Of a stretch of DNA of 64,000 nt, positions 54,032 through 62,358 are shown piece by piece. The notes under the pieces were generated by a model, which saw nothing but the letters and a program-made list of their open reading frames with translations, was not told where the DNA came from and ran no database searches. The stretch covers positions 1-64,000 of the forward strand of contig CANNHN010000008.1 of the NCBI GenBank assembly GCA_947504725.1, written 5' to 3'. Made by a program: the position numbers and the translations under genes. How positions within the stretch are numbered: the first letter of the stretch is position 1; each line of letters starts with the position of its first letter. This DNA is from Bacteroidota bacterium (lineage in GTDB: Bacteria; Bacteroidota; Bacteroidia; 2-12-FULL-35-15).

Positions 54032-54106
54032 TGATTTTTGTCATCTCAAACGAAATGGATTTTTGTCATCTCGACCGTAGTGGATTTTTGTCATCTCGAC
54101 CGTAGT
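54032..54106. repeat. Three tandem copies of a 25-base repeat
   Basis: Unit GGATTTTTGTCATCTCGACC plus GTAGT. Copies at 54057-54081 and 54082-54106 are identical; the copy at 54032-54056 is diverged after TCATCTC. The unit carries the common GTCATCTCGACCGTAGTGGA motif. It is in the gap between the FAH-family gene and the DUF4197 gene. Confidence 0.9.
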
Positions 54107-54113
54107 GGAGAGA

Positions 54114-54725
54114 CTATTTTATTTCAAACGTTAATAATGGTTCATTTTCAATAGAAGCTTCTAGCGTGTCTCCAATTACAACTGGTCCAACACCTTCGGG
54201 TGTTCCTGTGTAAATTAAGTCTCCCTTTTTTAAAGTAAAAAATTTAGACACATAAGCAATAACGGCATCAAAAGAAAAAAGTAAATCTTTTGTATTTCCA
54301 ATTTGCACTGTCTTTCCGTTTATTTTCAAATTAAAATTGATAGCATTCAAATCAACAAATTTTTTCTTATCGATAAATTTACCAATAGGAGCGGAGCCAT
54401 CGAAAGCTTTTGCTTTTTCCCATGGCAATCCTTTTTCTTTACATTTTGCTTGAATATCGCGTGCTGTAAAGTCGATCCCTATTCCAATTTCATCGTAATA
54501 TTTGTTTGCAAATTGAATGTCAATGTTTTTTCCTGGCTTATTGATCTTTAATACCAATTCTACTTCGTGATGAATTTCTTTTGAAAAATCAGGATAGTAA
54601 AAAGGTAGATTGTTTTTGATTTGAGCTGTATCAGGTTTTAAAAAAAATACGGGTTCGCTTGGAACTGGCGCATTCATTTCCTTTGCGTGTTCTGCGTAAT
54701 TACGACCAATACAAATTATTTTCAT
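54114..54725 (-). CDS. Fumarylacetoacetate hydrolase family protein
   Basis: 203 residues, a short single-domain FAH fold. The metal ligands are suggested by HHEVELVLKI and by GIDFTARDIQ, with catalytic loop GRNYAEHAKEMN and the late TGTPEGVGPV. Members include acylpyruvases and oxaloacetate decarboxylase (FAHD1-like). The substrate cannot be told here. It is upstream of the DUF4197 gene, but a 125-base gap with repeats lies between them. Confidence 0.9.
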   Translation of the reverse strand: MKIICIGRNYAEHAKEMNAPVPSEPVFFLKPDTAQIKNNLPFYYPDFSKEIHHEVELVLKINKPGKNIDIQFANKYYDEIGIGIDFTARDIQAKCKEKGLPWEKAKAFDGSAPIGKFIDKKKFVDLNAINFNLKINGKTVQIGNTKDLLFSFDAVIAYVSKFFTLKKGDLIYTGTPEGVGPVVIGDTLEASIENEPLLTFEIK

Positions 54726-54808
54726 AGTTATAAATTCTTTTTTATAATTGACAACACTTCGCGCTTCGACTCTGCTCTGGTTGAAAAAGCTCTTTGTGAC
54801 GTTTTTTC

Positions 54809-55621
54809 TTACCGATTAAAAGCCATTCTTAATTTTATTTCAGTCAGCACTTTTTTTGTGTACAATGGAAAGTCACCATTTAGCATCCATGAATAATAAG
54901 ATGGCTCGTCTTTAAAAACTTGCTCAACGGGCTTACCCATATGCTTTCCGAAGTTAAATACTTCCACACCATTTTCATTAAAAATAATTCGACCAACTAA
55001 ATCAGCATTTTTATTAATGTTTGTAAAATCGTGTAAAGCTTTAATATCATTTTTTACTGGCGTTGATTTCACTCCTTTTTTATCTTCAAATTCAACACCT
55101 TCATATTTTTCAAGTTGAGCCATAAAAACTTCAAAGGTTGCTTCAATGTCGGCTTGCGCGCTGTGCGCGTTTTTTATGTCTTTCCCGCAATAAAATTTGT
55201 ATGCAGCTTTTAATGTGCGTTGCTCCATTTGGTGAAAAATGTTTTGAACATCAACAAATCTTCTGCCTTTTATATCGAAATCAATTTCTGCACGCAAAAA
55301 TTCTTCTACTAAAATCGGAATGTCAAATTTATTAGAGTTGTAGCCAGCCAAATCGCAGTCTTTCAGAAACTCAGCCAAGCTTTTTCCAATTCCTTTAAAT
55401 GTTGGTTCGTTCGCAATATCTTTGTCGTATATGCCATGAATTTCTGATGACGTGACTGGAATAGGAATAGTAGGATTTATTCTTTTCGTTTTTATTTCTT
55501 TTGTTCCATCTGGAGAAATTTTCAAAAATGAAAGTTCTACTATTCGATCTGATGCAACATTTACTCCTGTGGTTTCTAAATCAAAAAATGCAATGGGGCG
55601 AGTTAAATTAAGTTGTATCAT
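54809..55621 (-). CDS. DnaQ-like 3'-5' exonuclease with C-terminal DUF3820
   Basis: 270 residues. The exonuclease domain (about 8-175) is of the DEDDh type: D14 and E16 in FFDLETTGV, D100 in YNSNKFD, and H153 and D158 in AHSAQADIE. The C-terminus (about 222-262: FNFGKHMGKPVEQV...YYSWML) matches DUF3820, a short domain of unknown function often joined to exonucleases. It probably degrades single-stranded DNA or RNA ends in repair. No polymerase subunit lies near. Confidence 0.9.
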   Translation of the reverse strand: MIQLNLTRPIAFFDLETTGVNVASDRIVELSFLKISPDGTKEIKTKRINPTIPIPVTSSEIHGIYDKDIANEPTFKGIGKSLAEFLKDCDLAGYNSNKFDIPILVEEFLRAEIDFDIKGRRFVDVQNIFHQMEQRTLKAAYKFYCGKDIKNAHSAQADIEATFEVFMAQLEKYEGVEFEDKKGVKSTPVKNDIKALHDFTNINKNADLVGRIIFNENGVEVFNFGKHMGKPVEQVFKDEPSYYSWMLNGDFPLYTKKVLTEIKLRMAFNR

Positions 55622-55652
55622 CTAAATAAGTTGAGTAAAATATGAATCGATG

Positions 55653-57269
55653 CTATTTCTGGAGGGTAAAAAACTTTTTACTCTCGTTTTGTCCAATGCC
55701 AATATCAAAAATGAAAAATGCATCAGTAAGTGTTTTGTAACCATCGGCTTCAATTGTAATTTGATATTTACTAGGTGTTAGAGCCATTATAAATTTACCA
55801 GTGTTCGGATTATAAGTTAATTCTATTGCATCTTTATTTTTTAAATCTTTTATAGTTACAAAAGTGGCAATATTCTTTGCACTATCAATGGCAGTAATAT
55901 AGCCTTGTAAAATCGTTGTTCTGTCTTCGATATCATCATATTTTATACGATAAAGATCCAAGTCTCCAAATCCGCCTTCTCTGGCAGCAGATATATATGC
56001 TACACGATTGTTTTCTGTGAAAGAAATGCATCGGTCATCACCTACAGAATTTATTGGATAGCCCAAGTTTTTTGGAGCTGTCCAAGTATTTTCTTCTTCA
56101 TTCCAAGTAGATTGAAATAAATCGAAATCACCCATTCCTGCATGACCTTGTGATGAAAAATATAGTGTTTTACCATCAGGAGCAATTTGAGGGAAATCTT
56201 CTTTGTATTTTGTGTTGATTGTATTTCCTAAATTTTGTGCGCGTGCCCATTGTCCGTTGGGTAATTTACGTGACATATACACATCTGTTTCACCTAATCC
56301 TCCTTCGCGTTTGCTCGTAAAAAATATAATGTTACCATCTGGAGTGATGGATCCTGCCGTTTCAAAATCGGAATTGACATTGCTGTTTAATTTTTTCATT
56401 CGTTGGAAAACACCAGCTTTATTCATAGACGAATAAATGTTGCCTAAGCTGTCAATATGGTCAATATACATGAGCATCGTTTGTCCGTCCGGTGTTAATC
56501 CTACTGCTTGTTCGTCATAAAGTGTATTTACAGTTCCGGTCATGTTTTTTGGTTTTGTCCAAACATCGTTTACTGGTAACGAGATATAAATGTCAGAAGA
56601 GTAATAGCCATCAACTTCTACTTGTCCACCGATATTATCTTTTCTTCGAGAGGTAAATACAACAAAACTTTCGTTTGCAGGAACAAAAGGATAATAATCG
56701 GGGTATTCTGAGTTGATTTCTCTGCCAAGATTTTGGAAAGTAACAGATATAGGGTGTTTAATGTATTCTTTCCCATTTTCACACGTTTCTATTTGATGTT
56801 CTACTTCTTCTAATTCAGCGCCTTTTAAAAGTGTTTTGTAGGTAGTATACGTTTTTATAGCATCATCAAATCGACTAGCATATTGGTATGCGAGTCCTAA
56901 ATGATACAATACTTTTTTTTCTGGTTTAGGCGCTTTACTTGCAATCTCTAAATATGGGATTGACAATGATTTATTGATATTCGTGTACAAGTAGGAGATA
57001 CCTAGTCTGTAATTATAATCAGGATTATTGGGTTCTTGCTTTAAAAGTTGTTTGTATGCAGGAATAGCGAACAGAAAGTTCCCATGTGAGAAATGTTCTT
57101 TAGCATCAGCAGGATCGATAACTTTAGACGTTTTTGGTTGAGCACGTAAGCTATTAACAAGCAAAACTGATAGCGCTAAAAAAAGCACTTTGTTAATTGT
57201 TCGAGAAGAAAATGTATTCACCACAAATCTCTTTTTAAGCTTAGTTCCAAGTTTGGTACCAAAGTACAA
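55653..57269 (-). CDS. PorE-like TPR/PD40 protein without OmpA domain
   Basis: 538 residues. Signal peptide or membrane helix (hydrophobic about 27-42, ending LRAQ) is followed by TPR units (about 55-160), a six-bladed PD40/WD40-like region with LTPDGQTMLMYI, ITPDGNIIFFTSKREGG and IAPDGKTLYFSSQGHAGMGDFDLF, and a short carboxypeptidase-regulatory-like domain at the C-terminus. There is no OmpA domain. No ATG occurs before the signal, so the start is TTG or, more likely, GTG 15 or 16 codons further. It is the shortest and outermost of four tandem paralogues. Confidence 0.85.
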   Translation of the reverse strand: MYFGTKLGTKLKKRFVVNTFSSRTINKVLFLALSVLLVNSLRAQPKTSKVIDPADAKEHFSHGNFLFAIPAYKQLLKQEPNNPDYNYRLGISYLYTNINKSLSIPYLEIASKAPKPEKKVLYHLGLAYQYASRFDDAIKTYTTYKTLLKGAELEEVEHQIETCENGKEYIKHPISVTFQNLGREINSEYPDYYPFVPANESFVVFTSRRKDNIGGQVEVDGYYSSDIYISLPVNDVWTKPKNMTGTVNTLYDEQAVGLTPDGQTMLMYIDHIDSLGNIYSSMNKAGVFQRMKKLNSNVNSDFETAGSITPDGNIIFFTSKREGGLGETDVYMSRKLPNGQWARAQNLGNTINTKYKEDFPQIAPDGKTLYFSSQGHAGMGDFDLFQSTWNEEENTWTAPKNLGYPINSVGDDRCISFTENNRVAYISAAREGGFGDLDLYRIKYDDIEDRTTILQGYITAIDSAKNIATFVTIKDLKNKDAIELTYNPNTGKFIMALTPSKYQITIEADGYKTLTDAFFIFDIGIGQNESKKFFTLQK

Positions 57270-57302
57270 AAAATGTTTTTTTTATGAAAGAATTGTTGGG
57301 TA

Positions 57303-57351
57303 TTTAATGCAAAAACCTCCAAAATTTGCTTTTGGAGGTTTTTGCATTAAA
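57303..57351. terminator. 22-base-pair perfect hairpin
   Basis: The arms 57303-57324 and 57330-57351 are exact reverse complements over 22 bases with a 5-base loop. They lie between two genes of the same strand. A T5 tract is inside the arm. It likely ends the message of the 809-residue paralogue and isolates the next. Confidence 0.88.
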
Positions 57352-57371
57352 CGTTGAGTTTCTGATAAGTC

Positions 57372-59801
57372 TTAATTCGCGCCAACTCTTACAAATTGGT
57401 ATTTTTCGTATTGCGCTCTATTTGTTAAAAAGTCTCTTTGATATTGAGGTCCATCTACATAAGCCTTGAATTTTGTGATGACAATATTTTCTTCACTTAT
57501 TCCTCTTTCTTTCAATGCTGTAATAATTTGTTCCTTCATTTTATCATTTCTGGCAATTGATAAAGCTTTGTTTGTTGGATAAGCTTTAGTTGGCACTTGT
57601 GATGCACTAGAAACGATACTTAAATTGATTTTTCCGTTTGTTTTGTAAAGTGCTTCAAGATTATCAATGTAGGCTTTAAATGGAGTATCATTAATATCTG
57701 TCTCCGTTACATTGTATCTAAAATACATTTCAAAGTTTAGTTTATCTGTTTTAGCTAATTGCTCGTGTGGAGCATTCACTGGTTTTACATCTGTTTGCTT
57801 GTATTTGCCTGTTTTAATTGTTACTAAGTTCTTGCCATGTTTGTATTTGTGGCCATCTTTCTTTGTTTTTACAGGATTGCCATCTTGATCTTTAATTTCA
57901 ATGGAAGACTTTTTGCTTACAACAATATCTGCTGCATCAAGTGCAACTAAATAATCTTCATTAGCAGGTAAATTTGTAAAAACAAAAAATCCTAAATCAT
58001 CTGTTGTTGTAGATTGAATGATTTCTCCTTTTGAGTTTAATAGATTTACTTTAAAATTTGGTATTCCTTTTGGCGGATTTTGATCATCAAGCATTTGTCC
58101 GCTTATGTTAATAAAAGCAACTTTATCACTTTTTGTAGTGTTTCCAATAGTGTTGTTGGTGCTATCTTTAGAAGAAGAAATAGGAACTCCTAAATTCACA
58201 CCATTTAACAAAACTTCTTTATTTATTTCTTGATAAGCAGCGCTCATCGGAACTTCAATAATTTCAGAAAAAAACTCTTGTCCTTCATTTGTATAAGAAA
58301 GGGTATAGTTACTTCCTGGAGGAATAATGATTGTAAAGCTTCCATCTCTTAGCATTGGTTTGTAAACTCCAGCAACAACACCTGTTTCGTTATTTGTTGC
58401 AGAGATTTCAAGATTTGGCGGTAAGGGTTGTCCAGGAGCTGGAATAATAAATCCTTTAATTAAAACCAATGGAACTTCTTTTCTTTCAGGCAATGAAACC
58501 ATATAGATGTCCTTTTCTCCGTAGCCTTCTGGGCGAGAAGAAGAAGAATAGTAACCTCTTCTACCGTCTGGAGAGGTCACATAAAAAACATCATCGTCAG
58601 TTGTATTTATTGGGTAACCAATATTTAGAGGTGATTCCCATCCATTTGTTTCTTCATTTTTAGCAGAAAAGAAAATGTCAAATCCGCCAATTGATTGGTG
58701 GCCTGTTGAGCTAAAAAACAACACGTTACCACTTGGGTGAATGAAAGGTGATTCTTCATCGTAAATGGTATTGATAGGTGCTCCAACGTTTACCGACATG
58801 CTCCATTTTCCATTAGGTAATTTAACGCATTTCCAAATATCTCTTCCTCCTAATCCACCTGCTCTGTTACTTACATAGTACAATGTGTTTCCATCAGGAC
58901 TTAAGCAAGCGCTTGTTTCCCAGCCTGCGCTGTTAATGTCGGAACCCAAAGCTTGCGGAAAAGTCCAAGAATTGCCTTCAACAGTACTGAAATAAATATC
59001 TCCTCCGTTAGAATCTTTGTAAATTAAGAGTGTTTGCGCATCAGCCGTTAAACCAACACTTGCTTCATGGTTCACAGAGTTTACATTTGAACTTACTGAT
59101 ACAGGTGTTGTCCAAGTATCGTCAGCTTTTTTATAAGAAATATAAATGTCTTCGTAAAATTGACCATCATCTGTTTTATCCATACCCGTTCCAGTTGATC
59201 TTCTAGAGGTAAAGATTAACGTGTTTTCATCTGCAGAAAGAACGGGACTGTATTCGGGAGATGGAGTATTGATGCTGTCACCTAAGTTTTTGAGAATAAT
59301 ATTCATAGGAGCAATACACAATAATTTTGCATTGTTGCTGATTTCAATTTGTCTGTCAACATCTTTGATGAGCTCAATATTGTTGCTTTTTAAAAAGGAT
59401 TTAAATTTTTCATAATTTGCAATGGCGTCATCAAACTTATAATTGAAATGCAAAGCTTGCCCATAATAGTAATAGGCATTAACAGGTGCCGATTTTTCTG
59501 TTGGTTCAAGATCATTGTAGTTTTTTGAAGTTTTTAAAACAGCTTTTTCAAGGTAATAAAGTGCTTTGCTTTTTTCTGTTTCAGATTTCATATAACATAA
59601 ACCTACTTTAAAGTTGATGTTAGAGTTGGTGGAGTCAATCTGATAAGCTTGTTGGAAGTTTTGTAAAGCTAGTGTGTAATTACCTTCAAGAATAAGATAA
59701 TTTCCTTCAGTGAACTTTTGGCGATAGTCTGCTTTGCTTTGTCCAAATAATGAGACGTTAAAAATAAATAACGAGAAAAATAAAACAAATATCTTTTGCA
59801 T
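57372..59801 (-). CDS. PorE-like protein with non-canonical OmpA-like domain
   Basis: 809 residues. Signal peptide (1-20, ends SLFG), TPR units (about 25-160), six-bladed PD40 region (about 185-430, GLTADAQTLLIYKD, CLSPDGNTLYYVSNRAGG, FIHPSGNVLFFSS), two carboxypeptidase-regulatory-like modules (about 445-640), then an OmpA-like C-terminal part (about 690-805). In the last part the canonical TD..G motif is replaced by SSASQVPTKAY; the later Arg (SIARND) is retained. Likely periplasmic and outer-membrane associated. The paralogues resemble PorE, which helps anchor T9SS or gliding machinery to peptidoglycan. Confidence 0.88.
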   Translation of the reverse strand: MQKIFVLFFSLFIFNVSLFGQSKADYRQKFTEGNYLILEGNYTLALQNFQQAYQIDSTNSNINFKVGLCYMKSETEKSKALYYLEKAVLKTSKNYNDLEPTEKSAPVNAYYYYGQALHFNYKFDDAIANYEKFKSFLKSNNIELIKDVDRQIEISNNAKLLCIAPMNIILKNLGDSINTPSPEYSPVLSADENTLIFTSRRSTGTGMDKTDDGQFYEDIYISYKKADDTWTTPVSVSSNVNSVNHEASVGLTADAQTLLIYKDSNGGDIYFSTVEGNSWTFPQALGSDINSAGWETSACLSPDGNTLYYVSNRAGGLGGRDIWKCVKLPNGKWSMSVNVGAPINTIYDEESPFIHPSGNVLFFSSTGHQSIGGFDIFFSAKNEETNGWESPLNIGYPINTTDDDVFYVTSPDGRRGYYSSSSRPEGYGEKDIYMVSLPERKEVPLVLIKGFIIPAPGQPLPPNLEISATNNETGVVAGVYKPMLRDGSFTIIIPPGSNYTLSYTNEGQEFFSEIIEVPMSAAYQEINKEVLLNGVNLGVPISSSKDSTNNTIGNTTKSDKVAFINISGQMLDDQNPPKGIPNFKVNLLNSKGEIIQSTTTDDLGFFVFTNLPANEDYLVALDAADIVVSKKSSIEIKDQDGNPVKTKKDGHKYKHGKNLVTIKTGKYKQTDVKPVNAPHEQLAKTDKLNFEMYFRYNVTETDINDTPFKAYIDNLEALYKTNGKINLSIVSSASQVPTKAYPTNKALSIARNDKMKEQIITALKERGISEENIVITKFKAYVDGPQYQRDFLTNRAQYEKYQFVRVGAN

Positions 59802-59867
59802 ACTGGGTTTCTTTAAAATAAAAATCCATCCTATTCATGTTAGATTAGGATAGTTATAAAATTCAAA

Positions 59868-59875
59868 CAAAAATA
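59868..59875 (-). promoter_or_regulatory. Possible promoter -7 box for the 809-residue paralogue
   Basis: An exact TATTTTTG on the minus strand, 66 bases before the ATG, with no -33 TTG at normal distance. Confidence 0.4.
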
Positions 59876-59944
59876 TTAAAATTTGAGGGATAAAACGTAA
59901 AGGTAGGAAAAAGAAATTAACAATATTAAGTAGTTGAAATTTAA

Positions 59945-62224
59945 CTATTTAGCTTCAATAATCTTCAGTTCTACCCTTCTGTTCAGTTGCATTCCTTTTA
60001 AGTCAGGTTTGCCATTTGGAAGTGTATTAGGAGCAACAGGGGCTGTTTCGCCATAACCCTTTGCAGCAAGATACTGCGCTTTTATTCCTTTTTTAATCAA
60101 TGCTGCAACTACAGCCTGTGATCTCATTTGAGATAGTTTTAAGTTTGCAGCATCGTTTCCTTTGCTATCAGTATGCCCAGCAACTTCAATTGTTAAATTG
60201 GGATAATCTTTCATTAACTGTAAAAGTTTTTCTAATTCTAAATTTGATTCTTTTCTAAGTATGGCTTTATTTGAATCAAAGAAGATATTATTTAAAACAA
60301 TTTTAGCTCCAATTTCTACCTTTTCTAAAACAATATTTTTTGTTAAAGCTGAGTATTCAGGCTTTTTAGGGACATTCACGTTTTCTGATTGAAACAAATA
60401 TCCTTTTGCTTCATAAGATAGATTGTAATTTTGCCCTCGATTTAAAATAAAATAATAAGAACCAGAATCGGAAGTTGTGTAATACGTATCAATTAATTTA
60501 CCTGTAATATTATCCTTTACAATAATTTGTGCACCTGCAATGGTTTCACCTTTCTGATTTTTTACATTACCTACAATACTTATTGTTCCAAGCGTTTTGC
60601 TTTCCAAGTTGATTGCTTGCATCAAAAGTTCTTTTTCAATTTCTTGATAGGATGAGTTAGGAGGAATCGTTATTGGAATACTGATAGGTTGATATCCTTC
60701 AGCTTCATAACTTACATTGTAGGTTTTTCCTTCATTTCCAGGAGTTAAAATTAAAAGGTATTTTCCGGAAGTAGCATTTGGTTTTACATTTTGAACAACT
60801 AAGCCACTTTCCATATCCGTTGCTACTATTTCAACCATTGTAAGTCCTTTAGTTGAGCCATCGAAAGTAACATACCCTTTTAACAATGTTAAAGGTTCAA
60901 CAATTGTTTTTTCGAAATTAATCATATAAAGATCTTTCTCACCAAAGCCCTCTTTTCTTACCGAAGCAAAATAGCCACGTTTACCATCTGGTGATTGTAC
61001 ATAAAAAATATCATCATCTGGTGTGTTAATTGGAGATCGCAAATTTTCTGGCTGTCCCCATTTCCCATTTTCATCTTTTAAAGATTTGAAAATATCAAAT
61101 CCACCCATGTTTTTATGTCCTTTTGAACTAAAGAAAAGGGTCACACCATCAGGGTGAATAAAGGGTGCTTCTTCATCAAATGCAGTGTTTATTTCCGGAC
61201 CAGCATTTACTGGCATACTCCATTGTCCATTTGGTAATTTCACGCAACGCCAAATATCCCTTCCCCCATAACTGCCTTCTTTTTTGTTGCTTACAAAATA
61301 AAGAGTCGTTCCGTCTACCGATAAAGAAGAATGCGTTTCCCAGTTTGGTGAATTGATGTTACTGCTTAAAGGAGTTAATGCGCTCCAAGTGTCTCCTTCT
61401 AAATTACTATAATAAATATCTCCTCCGTTAATATCTCTGTATACAAATAATTGTTGTCCATCTGCAGAAAGACTTATGTTTGCTTCATTTCCGTTGGTGT
61501 TAATGTTTAGGCCAATTGATTTTGCTGAAGACCAAGTGCCATCTGCTTTTTTATTACTAATGTAGATGTCTTCTAAAAATTGATCATTCTCTGTTTTTTC
61601 TCCGCCAGTGCTACCAAGTCTTCGAGAAGTGAAAATTAAAGTTGATTCATCAGCAGAAATAACTGGGCTATATTCTGGGTAAACAGAATTTACACTGTCT
61701 CCAAGGTTCTTTATTACAACAATTACTGAATCTTTAATTAATTCAACAGCATTAAAGTTTATTTCAACTTGTTTATCTAAATCTTTTGCTAGCTCTTTGT
61801 TTCTATTGCCAACAATGTCTTTAAATTTATTGAAGTAGTTGTTTGATTCTGGAAATCGATAAGCTAAACGATAGGCAACGGCAAGTGAATAGTAAGCCAA
61901 CTCTGGAGCTTTTTTTTCTTTTGGGTCTTCAGGATTGTAATTGTGCCCTACGTTTTGAACGGCTTTCTCTAAATATGTTAACGCTTTGTTTTTTTCGGTG
62001 GCAGATTCTAAATAACAAAACCCGACTTTGTAATTAATATTTGCATTCGAAGAATCTATCTGATAAGCATCTTTGAAATATTTTAAAGCTAAAGAATAAT
62101 TTTGTTCCAATATCAAATAATTTCCTTGTACAAAATTTTCACGATAATCTCCTTTGCTGGTTCCTTGAGAGAAAATAGAAGCAGAAATAAAAATTAAAAA
62201 GAATGAAAGTAAAATTTTCTTCAT
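59945..62224 (-). CDS. PorE-like OmpA/PD40/TPR protein (canonical OmpA domain)
   Basis: 759 residues. Signal peptide (1-19, ends SIFSQ), TPRs (about 25-170), PD40 propeller (about 190-430) with SLSADGQQLFVYRD and FIHPDGVTLFFSSKGHKNMGGFDIF, two carboxypeptidase-regulatory-like domains (about 448-640), and a true OmpA C-terminal domain (about 645-757). The OmpA domain carries IFFDSNKAILRKES, AGHTDSKGNDAANLKLSQMRSQAV and the RR of QLNRRVELK, so the peptidoglycan-binding TD and Arg positions are intact. Best candidate in this cluster for a working cell-wall anchor. Confidence 0.92.
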   Translation of the reverse strand: MKKILLSFFLIFISASIFSQGTSKGDYRENFVQGNYLILEQNYSLALKYFKDAYQIDSSNANINYKVGFCYLESATEKNKALTYLEKAVQNVGHNYNPEDPKEKKAPELAYYSLAVAYRLAYRFPESNNYFNKFKDIVGNRNKELAKDLDKQVEINFNAVELIKDSVIVVIKNLGDSVNSVYPEYSPVISADESTLIFTSRRLGSTGGEKTENDQFLEDIYISNKKADGTWSSAKSIGLNINTNGNEANISLSADGQQLFVYRDINGGDIYYSNLEGDTWSALTPLSSNINSPNWETHSSLSVDGTTLYFVSNKKEGSYGGRDIWRCVKLPNGQWSMPVNAGPEINTAFDEEAPFIHPDGVTLFFSSKGHKNMGGFDIFKSLKDENGKWGQPENLRSPINTPDDDIFYVQSPDGKRGYFASVRKEGFGEKDLYMINFEKTIVEPLTLLKGYVTFDGSTKGLTMVEIVATDMESGLVVQNVKPNATSGKYLLILTPGNEGKTYNVSYEAEGYQPISIPITIPPNSSYQEIEKELLMQAINLESKTLGTISIVGNVKNQKGETIAGAQIIVKDNITGKLIDTYYTTSDSGSYYFILNRGQNYNLSYEAKGYLFQSENVNVPKKPEYSALTKNIVLEKVEIGAKIVLNNIFFDSNKAILRKESNLELEKLLQLMKDYPNLTIEVAGHTDSKGNDAANLKLSQMRSQAVVAALIKKGIKAQYLAAKGYGETAPVAPNTLPNGKPDLKGMQLNRRVELKIIEAK

Positions 62225-62237
62225 AAAAAGAATGTTG

Positions 62238-62264
62238 CAAATTTAAGTGCTGTACGCAAATATA
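62238..62264 (-). promoter_or_regulatory. Two -7 boxes upstream of the 759-residue paralogue
   Basis: Exact TAAATTTG (plus-strand 62238-62245) and TATATTTG (62257-62264) on the minus strand, 14 and 33 bases before the ATG. Neither has a TTG at normal -33 distance, but both match the -7 consensus exactly. Confidence 0.55.
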
Positions 62265-62308
62265 GTATTTATAAGGATTTTAGGAAATTTTTTTTGGTAA
62301 AAAAAGCA

Positions 62309-62350
62309 ATAGAACAAAAAAGCAGAGAAATCTATGCTTTTTTGTTCTAT
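62309..62350 (-). terminator. Terminator between the third and fourth paralogues
   Basis: A perfect 16-base-pair stem (62309-62324 with 62335-62350) and a 10-base loop. On the minus strand GC then T6 follows. It lies just after the stop of the partial gene. Confidence 0.85.
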
Positions 62351-62358
62351 AAATATGC

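Noticed and set aside
54032-54106. CRISPR-like repeat array
   Set aside because: The 25-base units are directly adjacent with no spacers, and no cas gene is near.
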